Shown here: one piece after another, positions 50,749 through 61,413 of the stretch | How positions within the stretch are numbered: position 1 is the stretch's first letter | Layout: the number at the start of each line of letters is the position of its first letter | DNA from: Ziziphus jujuba | Lineage: Eukaryota; Streptophyta; Magnoliopsida; Rosales; Rhamnaceae | Length of the DNA: 64,000 nucleotides | Direction: 5' to 3' | NCBI RefSeq assembly: GCF_031755915.1 | Contig: NC_083390.1 | Span: forward strand, 17,701,001-17,765,000 | Notes under the pieces: generated by a model | The model's input: only the letters and a program-made list of their open reading frames with translations | Told to the model about the DNA's origin: nothing | Database searches by the model: none | Made by a program: the position numbers and the translations under genes

Positions 50749-50881
50749 CTGTGGCATATTTACACTCAAGACCATCGAATTCTTACATGCTAGATTACCA
50801 TTGACATTCACACAAGATAACATGGAGTTCTTTAGGAAGAACTATGCATATGAGGTTTACAACAAAGAACTTAGCATATGA
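50609..50881 (+). pseudogene. Chimeric frame: transposase N-terminus fused to a Ulp1/C48 peptidase C-terminal fragment
   Basis: 90 residues. The first 47 (MEDDDIVIAVLYNGTL through KSELED) are encoded by the inverted repeat and match the transposase start at the other end. The remaining 43 begin CGIFTLKTIEFLHARL, then FTQDNMEFFRKNYAYEVYN, and end in KELSI before TGA. This tail has the look of the end of Ulp1-type SUMO-protease domains, where a DCG motif holds the catalytic Cys and is followed by an F-x-K-x-x-E-F-L helix and an F-T-Q-x-x-M-x-x-F-R helix. The Asp of DCG is supplied by the repeat-encoded part. The His and Asp of the catalytic triad are missing, so it cannot be a working protease. 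Plant MULEs carrying Ulp1 domains are known (the Kaonashi type), so this is probably a truncated second gene of the element. Confidence 0.65.
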
Positions 50882-51692
50882 GCTGCGTGGTGATGCTTTT
50901 TTCTTTCCTTTTTTCATGTTTATAGATGCATATTATTTATTATATTTGACTTTTAATTGTAAATATAATGGTGGCTTATAATGTTCATTTAACAAAGATA
51001 ACAATGTGGTATTGATGTAATGATAAGTAATTGACCTTATAGGAAATGTGTCATGTTTATTTATTAGAATTCCGTTATGCACAAACGCCTTAAGAGCTCA
51101 ATTGCAAATTTTAAAAAAATTTCCGCTTGTCGGAAATATTTCCTATAGGCCGAAAAATTTTCCTACTGGAGGAAAAATGGAGGAAAAACGTTCCTCCAGT
51201 CGGAAATCCCATATGAAGAAAAATTGAAGCCTCTTGATAAATTTCCGCCAGGTGGAAAAATTTTCCTCCAAGCGGAAATAGTTTTCCTCCTGTTGGAAAA
51301 CATTTCCTCCAAGCGGAAATTGTTGAATAATTTTTACTCCTATTAGAAACTAATTTCCTCCACTTGGAAAATCAATTTCTAATAGATTATATAAGTTAAT
51401 AGTAGGATAAAAAAAATTGGGAGTGGAGACAAATATTATATAAGATGAAGATGGAATTAACAAAAAATGTAGTGACATTTAAAATCAATAACCATTTTAA
51501 ATAAAAATAAAATTGATATATGTTTGTTTTTATTTTCAAAATCATTTGGACATTTCATAAAATGATATGTAAACTAAAGATTGAAAATCAATTCCAGAAA
51601 GCATCTTTTCATTTAGGATTAAATTCAAAAAAAAAAAAAGATATGAAATAATTATCAAAACATATTAAACCATAACACTAAATTAAAACTTT
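50882..51692. other. Convergent 3' region of the MULE with dispersed motif copies
   Basis: Non-coding sequence between the ends of the two convergent genes. From 51118 to 51372 it carries about ten scattered copies of TTTCCGC/TTTTCCTCC in both orientations (for example GGAGGAAAAATGGAGGAAAA, TTTTCCTCCAAGCGGAAAT). These are related to the subterminal minisatellite and form many short hairpins. Confidence 0.75.
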
Positions 51693-54260
51693 CTAATTCG
51701 AAGCATAAGACAATGGATTCGTACATCTCTGCCTATAATGTCCAACACCACCGCATCGGCTACATCTACGTCCAATAACATCTTCACCTTCGGATGGTAT
51801 GCGTTGCATCCTTGGTCTACCGGCTCGCCTACGTGTCCATCTTGGTGGAAGAACAATGCGACTTGCCACGTCATCCGGGACATGCCACTGTTTTTCATCT
51901 AACAAAGGATAAATGGACTCAGCATAAGCTGCACGATATGCATCCGCGGTGTAGTAATGAGAACACATGCCATAAGGAGCAATTTTTCGGTCTCTGCAAG
52001 CGGCAATACAATGATCACAAGGATATTGATCAAGATCGAAGACTTTGCATGAGCATGTTTTTGATTGGAGATTAACTGTACCCCTCAAACTCCCACCTTC
52101 CACAAGAAATTCATGCATATTAATGGCTTTCACACGTAGTCCGATGGACTCCAAATTTCGTAGTTTAAGTTGCTCTTCCATATGGTCAGTCACAGGCTTT
52201 GTCAATTTTGCACCTGCAGTATGTCGCTCATAAAACCACCTTTGCAGTAAATCCCGTATGTGCTCTATTAATGCTACTATTGGCATCTCTCTAGCATCTA
52301 GCAGAATGCCATTCAAGCTTTCTGCAATATTGGTGGTCATGATAGTGTACCTTCTACATGGACAAAGAGAACGTGCCCACCTTGTAGGGTCACATGATCG
52401 AATGTACTGGGCAGCCCTAATGTTTTTTGCCTCAATTTGCCCCATATAAAACTTAAAATCTTCAACCAAATATGCACTAGCTGCGAGCATGAAACATTGT
52501 ATTATTGATTCATCTTTCGCATGTCCATTTGCTTTAATATTTCTGCTTATATGGTACGTGCACAACGCATGGTATGCATTGGGAAAAACTTTGCGTAATG
52601 CCCTTTCAATAGCGGGGTGTCTATCACTCACAAACACCAAATCTGGAAAATCTCTGATGACATCCTTCAGGTTTTGGAAAAACCATGTATATGCTTGCTC
52701 GTTCTCTCCATCTCCAATGCCGAAAGCCAAAGGATATATTTGCTTATTGCCATCCATGCCCGATGCAATATACATGTACCCTTTTTATTTCCCTTTCAAT
52801 GTAGTTGCATCAACAGCCAATACGAATCTTATGTGGGATTTAAATCCCCTAATGCTTGCTCCAATCGCCATAAAGAAATATACAAAATTGTTATTATCGT
52901 CTGTTTTGATACGTGTAACAGTCCCAGGGTTCTTCGACACTAACTCAAAACAGTAGGCAGGTAACTTAGCAAAATTCTCCTCTTGAGATCCCCTAACACT
53001 GTTAAGTGCATACTCTTTACCTCTCCATGCTTTGTTGTAGCTTATATTCACCCCATATTTCTGCAAAAAATCATGTTGAATTTCTTTGGGTTTGTAAACA
53101 CGTGCAATACCTTCATATTTAGATTTGATACATTGCCCGATAACCCGGCTACTAGCTTGCTTGTGTTCTCGATGCACGATATCTAACGAGCAACTGTGTA
53201 CATTATCAAAAATTCTCACAACAAATATTTCTCCATTTTTAAATGTGGTTGCACGTAGTCGCCATTTACAAGTATTTTCCAAGCATACAACCTCATACCG
53301 TTGTGTAGTTGATCGTGTCACCTTGAACTCCTTATTTTCTCGCATGCAATAGATACTCAGTTTATTCTGTAGGTCACGTTTGTTGCGAAATAATTGTCCA
53401 ACTACTATGCTCTCACAGCCAGTGAACTTTGACGAAAATATGGCCATAGAACCACTTCTGTTGCTCGATGATATGTGGTCACTTGTAGCACGATGAACCC
53501 TAACATCATCAACTCCTTCATTGTTCATTTCAGGATGCATATCATTATCATTATCCGGCAACTCATGATCAAAATCTACATCATTATGACCAACATCATC
53601 CCCTGCTGCATTGTAATTCTCATCATGATCAATATGATGCAACTGCTCATACTCCTCGTCGTTAGGAAACCGTTCAGCATAGTCACCTCCAACATCAACT
53701 CCTTCGTGAATGTTAAATGATGTCCAGGCCCCCCCACGAACATCAACTTGATCTCTAAACTGAGTTTCTTGAACCATAATTTCTTGAGATGTAGCCTGAA
53801 TTGGTTCAGTACCGGAAGCTTGTGGTAGACGACCGCCAATTGGAGGACAAGAAAAAGAATGAAGATTACTCCCACTATCCGAAGCAAATGCTGTTTGATG
53901 AACATTTCTACATACATGTTCAACTTTTGAAATCACCTCAACATACAATGGAGGCCGCATCATTGTCATCCCTCCATTCCTCACTTCTTGAAGAAAGCAT
54001 TTCACATCCCTATCACATCGTATTTCTGTAGGATCCAACTTTTATGCACATCGTCCATATATCCATTTTAGCTTTAGCAAATATTCATTTCGATCTATCT
54101 CAATAGAATTGAAAATCTCATCCTCTAACTCTGATTTTGTGCATCTCTTGCCGACGGAAACCATTACATTTTTACCATTTCGATATTCCCAATCACCACT
54201 ATCATTTTGTACCAATGTTCCATTGTATAAAACCGCAATTACAATGTCATCATCTTCCAT
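51693..54260 (-). pseudogene. MURA-type MULE transposase, 855 codons, interrupted by two in-frame TAA codons
   Basis: One continuous frame except for TAA at codon 73 (54044-54042) and codon 492 (52787-52785). Domains by codon: N-terminal PB1-like segment 1-72; acidic Asp/His-rich spacer about 190-255; MuDR DNA-binding domain about 291-357 (FRNKRDL to FDNVHSC, with C-x4-C and H-x-C); transposase core with first Asp 484 in VDATTLKGK, second Asp 546 in VSDRHPA and probable Glu 647 in NIAESLN; SWIM zinc finger C736, C738, C748, H750; CCHC zinc knuckle C833, C836, H841, C846 near the end. The second stop sits right after LKGK, where relatives have an aromatic residue followed by KG. All catalytic residues remain, so inactivation looks recent. 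Expression would give a 72-residue fragment unless the stops are bypassed. Confidence 0.93.
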
Positions 54261-55070
54261 TTGACTACAAAATTAAATGAATAACGTTAAACTAAATCAA
54301 TAAATATATAAAATTTTGAATAATATTAAACAAACATATTAACTATATTAAAAAAGTTGATTCTGTTTTTTTTTTCGGGCCAAATATAGTTTTTTCCTAC
54401 TGGCGGAAAACTGGCGGAAAATTGACGGAAAACTGGCGGAAAAATAGCGGAAAACTGGCGGAAAATTGGCGAAAAATTGGCGGAAATTTGCGAAAACTGA
54501 CAAACTGGAGGAAATTGGCGGAAATTCATCTTTTTCGCCAAATTTCCTCCGTTTTTACTGTTTTTCGTGATTTTTCAGTTTTACACAAAATTTCTCCCAT
54601 TTTTAAACCATATGCCACCTAAAGTATCTTTAAAATCACATAGAACATCTCATAAATCAATTTCTTGCATACCCATATCAAATAAAAAGCTTAAAAAATC
54701 CTAAACTAATAAAACTTACAAGAAAAAATAGAAAGAGAAAAAACAAAAAAAATACATATTTCCTTACTTTCATCTAATAAGAAAAAAGATAAAAATTTTA
54801 CCTGATTTTAGTTTGAGATCTGAGAAAATACAAAAAATTGAGAGTGAGAGGCGATGAGATGCAAAGAGTTTAGAGAAACCCCACGAACAGTTTTGTATAA
54901 ACCCCACCCCCACGAACGAACGGCTGTGTAGAAGAAAGGAAAGCTTTTGTGTAATTTTCAATTTTATCAAGGATATTTTTGTCCCAAGGTGGCTAGTTTT
55001 TTAAAAAAAAAAAAAATTTTGCTATTTTTCTAAAATGGAGTTGTAAGGTGGTTATTTATGGGAAAAACCC
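54121..55070 (-). repeat. Right terminal inverted repeat of the MULE, with transposase promoter and leader
   Basis: Mirror of 49803-50748. On the minus strand it runs from the outer end through leader (about 54940-54810), donor ATCAG/GTAAAAT, the minisatellite 54529-54396, acceptor TTTTGTAG and ATG at 54260, ending at codon 47 of the transposase. Confidence 0.9.
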
Positions 55071-55079
55071 ATCTGAAAA
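55071..55079 (+). repeat. Target-site duplication of the MULE, right copy
   Basis: ATCTGAAAA, identical to 49794-49802. Confidence 0.9.
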
Positions 55080-55093
55080 TCATTTTGGCGGCC

Positions 55094-55095
<2 letters not shown>

Positions 55096-55149
<54 letters not shown>
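55096..55149. repeat. (AC)n microsatellite, about 54 bp
   Basis: Uninterrupted CA repeat 26 bases outside the right end of the MULE. Confidence 0.95.
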
Positions 55150-55154
<5 letters not shown>

Positions 55155-56405
55155 TAGATAAAATATTTTAAATGACCATTTATTTACAAAAAAAAATTAT
55201 TAATTGAATTTTTATAAAAGATATGTAAACAAAAGAATCTCATTTACATTATTTTTATTTCCATATATTTATTTTGTCCATAAAATATTATTTCCTAATT
55301 GATAATTATAATATTGTAATACTGTTGTTAAAAACCTACTAAATTAAATGTTGAAAAAAGAAAAGAAAAAATTAAATTACAAATATTAGTGTATGGTAAG
55401 TAAGATACTATATTAGGAAAAACAGTAAAATAATAAACATTTTAATAAATGGTACCTTAAATAGATGAAAAACACAAAAGGCAAAAACATTAGCACTTTA
55501 TATTTAATACATAATTATACTACAATAATACTATCAAAATTTTTCTAAATTAGTGTAATAATAATAATAATAATTTATAGATAATAATATTTTTTAAATG
55601 ACAATATAGTAACTGGGGGACCAAAATATATATTCTTTTTAATATATAAAATGTATTTTTCAGAAAAAAATATTAGAAACATATATATAAATAAGAAAAT
55701 TAATTAATTTATTGTTAATTATAAATTATAAAAGGAAATTAACACTAATGATTAACGAAATTGATTCCAATTTAAGAATAATAGTATGTTATAATTTAAC
55801 CATTGGATCCAAACTGTTTACGTGGCGCAATTTGACGATTGGATCCAAACTGTTTATGTGGTATAATTTGGTTAAGTTAAATAGAGATGGATTTGATCCA
55901 AACTCACAATTTAAAAAAAAAAAAAAATTCCACTACACTAAATTCACTTGTCAATATTAATATATATTTTGTTAAGGATCCAAGTATGCACTTGTTCGAT
56001 AAGAAGTGCTAAATTATTAATTATTAGGTGTTATATCATTATTATGATTATTTTTTTAAATGAAGGATTCCAACTAATGATTATTGTTTGAAAAACAATG
56101 GTTTTTATAGTAACGATAGAAACAAATATCCGAATCCATCATCCTGATTATAAAAAAAAAGTTATAAATAAACATAGCTTTTATGCTTTCTTTATAAAGA
56201 TCACAATATATTTTAAATTAAAAGAGGAGAGGAGATTTCACCAACAAGAACCCAAATATGAAACTGTATGTGGTTTTACACAATTGAACCAAAATTAGAA
56301 ATACTAAATGAAAATAATTTGCTATTTAGTTCTTGATAGATTATTAAAAAAAAAAAAAAAGAAAAAGAGAGAAAGAACAAGAAAAAAAGCCAATTTAGCA
56401 AATGC

Positions 56406-56413
<8 letters not shown>

Positions 56414-56491
<78 letters not shown>
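56414..56491. repeat. (TA)n microsatellite, about 78 bp
   Basis: Uninterrupted alternating A and T, able to fold back on itself. Confidence 0.95.
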
Positions 56492-56493
<2 letters not shown>

Positions 56494-57910
56494 TTTTGGT
56501 AAAAGAATTAACAAATTAATATGAAAAAGGGAAAAGAAAGCGTTTTGCACGATTCTGACGTCAAGTGAAAACAACTAGACATGAAGCTCTTCATCTTCTT
56601 TGTAATATTGGAGTTCACGCGGATTCCTGATTCACCCTATGTAGTTCTAAGGCATGCACTTGTCTCTTTCATCACCATCACCATACCTGAATATTATTAG
56701 CTCTCATCTTTATACACAGATCAGTGACACTAAAAAGCTCCAACCTCTTTTTGCCCATCTTATTTTTCACTTTTTGTTCAGGGACTGTTTGGGGATGTAG
56801 CTGGTTTTTCTTGTTGAATAACAGAGGACCAGAAGCAGAAAGTAATTAAGGTTTAAAAATTAAGTGTTTTTAGGATGATAACAATTGTAGTTTCATTAAC
56901 TTGTTAATATTGAATCATAAAATTATGGTTTTAAGCAATCCTACATCACTTCCCAATTCCCATTTGTTATTCTAAATACCCCAAAACATTTCTTTCTAAA
57001 GTTTATAATATTGAATATTATCGTTAAAAGCTAGCTTAAACGTAGCACTTAACCCAAGTAATTAAAATTATAATCCTTCCTCTATTTGTTCACATTATTT
57101 ACTCGCTCCCAATTTCCAACAATTAATTTCTTCTTAATTATCAGTTAGAATTATATTAATTCTAATCCAAATATAAATGTTTTCTTTTAGTAAAAACTTT
57201 AACATTTATCTTGTATAGTGATAACAAAACAAACAAACAACGTACAAATTAGTAGCGTGGGCCAGTGACATTTGAACAGGGTATGAAACTTCTAAAGCAT
57301 ATCGAAGAACTTAAAAGCAATATGATGTTTTAGGAAATATTCCTATCCTAGTTGGGCTAGCTATAAGCTAGTTGATATTCCATTTTATATTGGCAGAAAA
57401 ACCGGACTGTTATAAGAAGTATATGCATGACCAGATCAAGGTTGATAGGTTATTTGCATTAAATCAACATTGTATCCTAATTATTTTGCATTGGATTTTG
57501 TTTGTATAAAATCTGGATTTCCTAAAGTCATCGATCAAGATTATATATATATATATATTATACATAATTAGTCTAATATTAGATTAACATTATGGTTTTA
57601 TCATAAAAACTTCCTTTATCAATTTTTGAACCGTTTTAATATTTAAAATTTAAAAATACATTAATAGTTTCTTATATTCTTATAAAACTCATTTGGCCCA
57701 AATATATTGTTGCCACTGTGACTTTTTACTAGAAATCATTGTTAACTATCATAATCATGCAATTAGATGAATTATGTGTAATTGATATCTTATATAGTAG
57801 CACAAATTGGACTACGCCTAGTAGAATAAGGCTTATATGTTATGCTTAACAGCTTTAGAGATAGGAACCAAATTAAAATTTTCCAAATCAGCTGATTATG
57901 ACTATCAATA

Positions 57911-58301
57911 CAGGTGGTAATTTGTCTCGTGATGCCCAGACCTAAAGCAGTGGGTTTTCCCTTATTAATAGGGGCAGTAACGAGGCAATTTTTTTTGCTT
58001 TAGGTTGGAATTGCTGTAGGGACAAGAAATATAATTTTGATCCCATATATATTAATGTATAATAAAAAAAAGTATATTATTATTATTATTCATTTTTTAT
58101 ACATTTAATTATAAATTTCATCTATTTTGTTTATTGCTTTTCTTTTTTGTTAAAATGGAAATAACAATATTTAAATTTTTTTTAAAAAAATTTATAAATT
58201 AAAACGGAACAAGAAATGGGGAAACCTTTGCACTGATATGGGAAATCCCTATTCTGCCTTTGTCACACTATAACCGGTAGGCGGCCCCATTGCTATCCCT
58301 G
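57911..58301. mobile_element. hAT-like non-autonomous element
   Basis: The left end CAGGTGGTAATTTGTCTCG and the reverse complement of the right end, CAGGGATAGCAATGGGGCCG, share the CAGGgaTGGyAAt start typical of one plant hAT group. The interior is non-coding and has GGGGAAA/TTTTCCC blocks near both ends. No matching 8-bp target duplication was found, so the right or left border may be eroded. Confidence 0.4.
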
Positions 58302-58609
58302 GCTGTGACTAAAGAGCTGGGTTAGTTGTGCTATCACAAATTATCTAATTCATAAAATTGAGATATTACCAAAAAAAAAAAAAAAAAAAAAAAGGATTAG
58401 GGAGATGCATATAGGATTGGCTTTAAGAAATCTTTTCCGTGAGGAGAAGCGGGCAATGCAAAAATGGTACAACACATCAGAAATCACTTTACAACTGATT
58501 TGCATCGAAATATACAAACGGCTAAAAAAAAAGTTTTTAAAGCTCTCTGTGGAGACTACTGCCCTACTGCTGCTATTTATCCTGCTTTCCGCTTCCCCTT
58601 TGCATCTCT

Positions 58610-58651
<42 letters not shown>

Positions 58652-59062
58652 CTCTCTCTCTCTCTCTCTCACAACATAGCTTATTAGCTTTTTCACACTT
58701 AATAGGGAGGTGTAAGCCTCGAAAGCCTTTGGTACTTCGGTAGGGCGCCCTTAAACCAAAAAAAACATTTAATAAGGGTATCTTGGCAAAGTAACAAATC
58801 TATCTTATTCTCATGCATATAGTAATGTTACAGCAAACTGTACTTCTGCTGTAGATTTAATCATTTAAATATGTATTCTTTGAAAAATAATCAGATTACA
58901 TATATATATATATATAAATGTTTTTCTGCTCCATAACGTGTAGATTTAACCATTTACGTGCATATCCTTTAGAAAATAAACGGATTACACATGTATAAAT
59001 GTTTTAGACTCTCATAGATGGGCATTTTTTATAACAAAACATCTATTGCGTGTGTGTGTGTG

Positions 59063-59107
<45 letters not shown>

Positions 59108-59568
59108 ATATATATATATATATATATAGATAGCAATTTGATGATGTGGCTAGTCCCCTATCATAATATGGGCATTTTTATACTATGTTGCGAAACATAT
59201 TGTCAGGGGCTCTTATGTCCGCAACATATTGTTGGACAAAATCAAGACCAGTTGATGCTCACATTATAACGGTGGATTAATGCCTACATTAGCAAAATTT
59301 ATATATATATACACATTTATATAAAAAATTTCTATTATGCGTGAAAGTTTGAAGAAATTTTTATCTAGAAAACATATTTTCTGAGATGTAAACGTTAAAC
59401 AACATATTATTTAATATTGTTGGGAGCAAAAATTTATTCAGGATTTCTATATAGAAGCGCTAATATATATATATATATATATCCGTTTTCTACAGAAACC
59501 AAGAAAAGCACAGAAAATATTCACCAAAAAAAAAAAAAGAAAAGCGGTGGGATTGTAAGATTTTCAAC

Positions 59569-59604
<36 letters not shown>

Positions 59605-59993
59605 GGATTGTTTCTTAAAGCAAACAAAGCGCAAAGGAAAAGGGTCTCTCTCTCACAATCCCACAGAGAAAGAGAGAAAAGAAAAAGAGAAACAAAGGGG
59701 CCAATAAAGAAAGGAAAAGGTTAAAAGTAAAGTATTCCCACATTAAAAAAAATAAAAAATAAAAAAAAATAAAAAGAGACGAAAAATGGGTTGGAATCTT
59801 TCTTCCCTACCTCTGCTAACATTAGTGTGCATAGACTATCCTACATCGCCACCTCTCTCTCTCCCGGTGCTCTACTACTACTCTTACTTTTCATACTCTC
59901 TCTCTCTCTCTCTCTTTTATTCTCTCTCATACGTAGACAAAGTTTAGTCCTTCTCATCTTCTCTCTCTCTCTCTCTCTCTCTCTCACGAGACT
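58302..59993. other. Promoter side of the 167-residue protein gene
   Basis: A-run at about 58371-58393. (CT)n blocks lie at about 58616-58670, 59064-59104, 59574-59601, 59896-59935 and 59960-59985, the last two very close to the start codon and so probably in the leader. (TA)n occurs at about 58900-58915, 59108-59130 and 59462-59482. No separate gene. Confidence 0.5.
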
Positions 59994-61413
59994 ATGAACA
60001 TCTTCTCTGTAGGATTTTCAAGTGGAGATGATTTTGTAAGTAGTCCTATATTTCTCTCTCCCTTTTTTTCTTTCTCTTCCAAAAGATCAATGGCTGAACT
60101 ACTATATTGGTCATATTTATGGGTTTTCTTTATAGCCTTGTTTGAGTCTAATTATTTGGTTGTTTATAGATGTAATGGATTTGATTGTTTGAGTTCTGTC
60201 ATTATTAATTTTGGACCATTTTAGGATGGAAAAGAAAGCAAAGTTGCTGCAGCGTATGTAAACGAAAACAGAGCTACAAAACAGAGAGTTGGTATGGAAA
60301 TGCACCATGATGATGAAGATGTTGAAGTGGATTTCGAAATCTGGCCTGTAGAGCATCCCATGGAACCCCCAGATGAAGATAGACCTGTTAAATGTCCAAT
60401 GTCTGCTGATTCTTCTGTTATTAATGTAAGCACTTTTTCCCCCGCTTTTTTATCCCTGAGAAAAATTGATGTTTCATTTGTTTTTCTGTTAAAGTTTTGT
60501 TTTTTCAACTTAACTGTGTTTAGTTGGCTTAGTTCAAATATTAATTATTTTTAAAAAGAGTTTGTTAAGCATCTCAGTTAATTACAACTTTTAATTCGAA
60601 ATTTATGTTTTTTTTTTTTTTTGTTTTAGTTTTTAATTATTTAAGATGTTTAATAAACTTAAACCATCAATATAAAATATTTAAAATAAGTAAATTATAC
60701 AAAAATAATAAAAAATTCCGAAAACCAAAAATATAAACGTTGTCAGAACATTGAGTTTAATTATTTTATACTGTAGTTCAATTATTTTATGCTGTGGTCC
60801 TTTTACCCAATAAATTAATATCATGATGTATTTATTATATACGCATTTTATCATATTCTAATTCAAAGCAATATTTGTAATATTATTATTGGTTTCGCTT
60901 ACTAGTCAAACTAATATTTGATGTAGGCAAATTGCATATAATTAAGTAAAAAAAAAAAAAGAAATGAAAAACATAAACATTATCAAATGACACTAGTGGA
61001 AATTCAATTATTTTATGTTGTGTATTTTATCATATATTCTAATTCAAACTAATTTTGTAAGGAACAATTTTTTTTTTTTTTGTTCTATTCAAATTATAAT
61101 ATATATATATATATATAATAGTTAATTATTATTTGGGTTTAATTCATTAAAGGAAGGAGGAAAACGAGAGAAAAGGTTTGGTGAGAGCATGAGGAAAAGA
61201 GCAGAAGTTTCAGAAGAAATGAACAAAGGAGGAATGGAGGAGGTAGTAGAAGAGCGTCCAATCAAAACGGTGCGTAAAAGGCATCATACACTCACACATG
61301 GAGGAGACCATATCATAATGCCTTTATCAAGAATGCCACCTCTTCCTTCTCTTCCAACTCAGAGCGTCACCATCTTCCAAATGCTTCAGCAATTTGACAA
61401 GTTCGAGTCCTGA
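59994..61413 (+). CDS. Uncharacterised 167-residue acidic/basic plant protein, three exons
   Basis: Exons 59994-60035, 60225-60425 and 61153-61413 are all phase 0 with clean borders (GATTTT/GTAAGT, TTTTAG/GATGG, ATTAAT/GTAAGC, TAAAG/GAAGG) and join to 167 residues. The start is the first ATG after a CT-rich leader. The middle exon is acidic (MHHDDEDVEVDFEIWPVEHP, then MEPPDEDRPVKCPMS), and the last exon is basic then Pro/Leu-rich, ending SVTIFQMLQQFDKFES. No signal peptide, membrane segment or known domain is visible. The patterned codon use, conserved-looking WPVEHPMEPPDEDRPVKCP block and consistent splice phases argue that it is real. I cannot assign a function. The exon set is my prediction, and exon 1 is short, so an alternative start is possible. 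Confidence 0.65.

Larger units (their letters stand above)
49803..55070 (-). mobile_element. Mutator-like transposable element (MULE) with about 947-bp terminal inverted repeats
   Basis: A 5268-bp element bounded by a perfect 9-bp target duplication. The ends read GAGTTTTTTTGATAACTAAC on the left and GGGTTTTTCCCATAAATAAC on the reverse complement of the right. The repeats (49803-50748 and 54121-55070) are near identical over their inner roughly 800 bp and diverged in the outer 130 or so. A MURA-type transposase occupies the minus strand (54260 to 51693). A short chimeric frame starts in the left repeat on the plus strand (50609-50881), giving convergent genes as in maize MuDR. Each repeat contains leader, leader intron and first 47 codons. 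An array of TTTTCCGCC-type motifs sits in both repeats, with more copies at 51118-51372. Long repeats and a clean duplication suggest fairly recent insertion; the transposase has two stops, so movement would need help from another copy. Confidence 0.93.
55080..57910. other. AT-rich intergenic DNA, no gene seen
   Basis: Holds (AC)n at about 55096-55149 and (TA)n at 56414-56491. A tandem pair of about 37-bp units lies at about 55797-55870 (ATTGGATCCAAACTGTTTAy twice), and (TA)n near 57543-57560. Short frames are AT-driven. Confidence 0.55.

Noticed and set aside
58405..58743. 112-residue frame with SLSLSL tract
   Set aside because: Driven by (CT)n; no support for splicing into the downstream gene and no recognisable domain.
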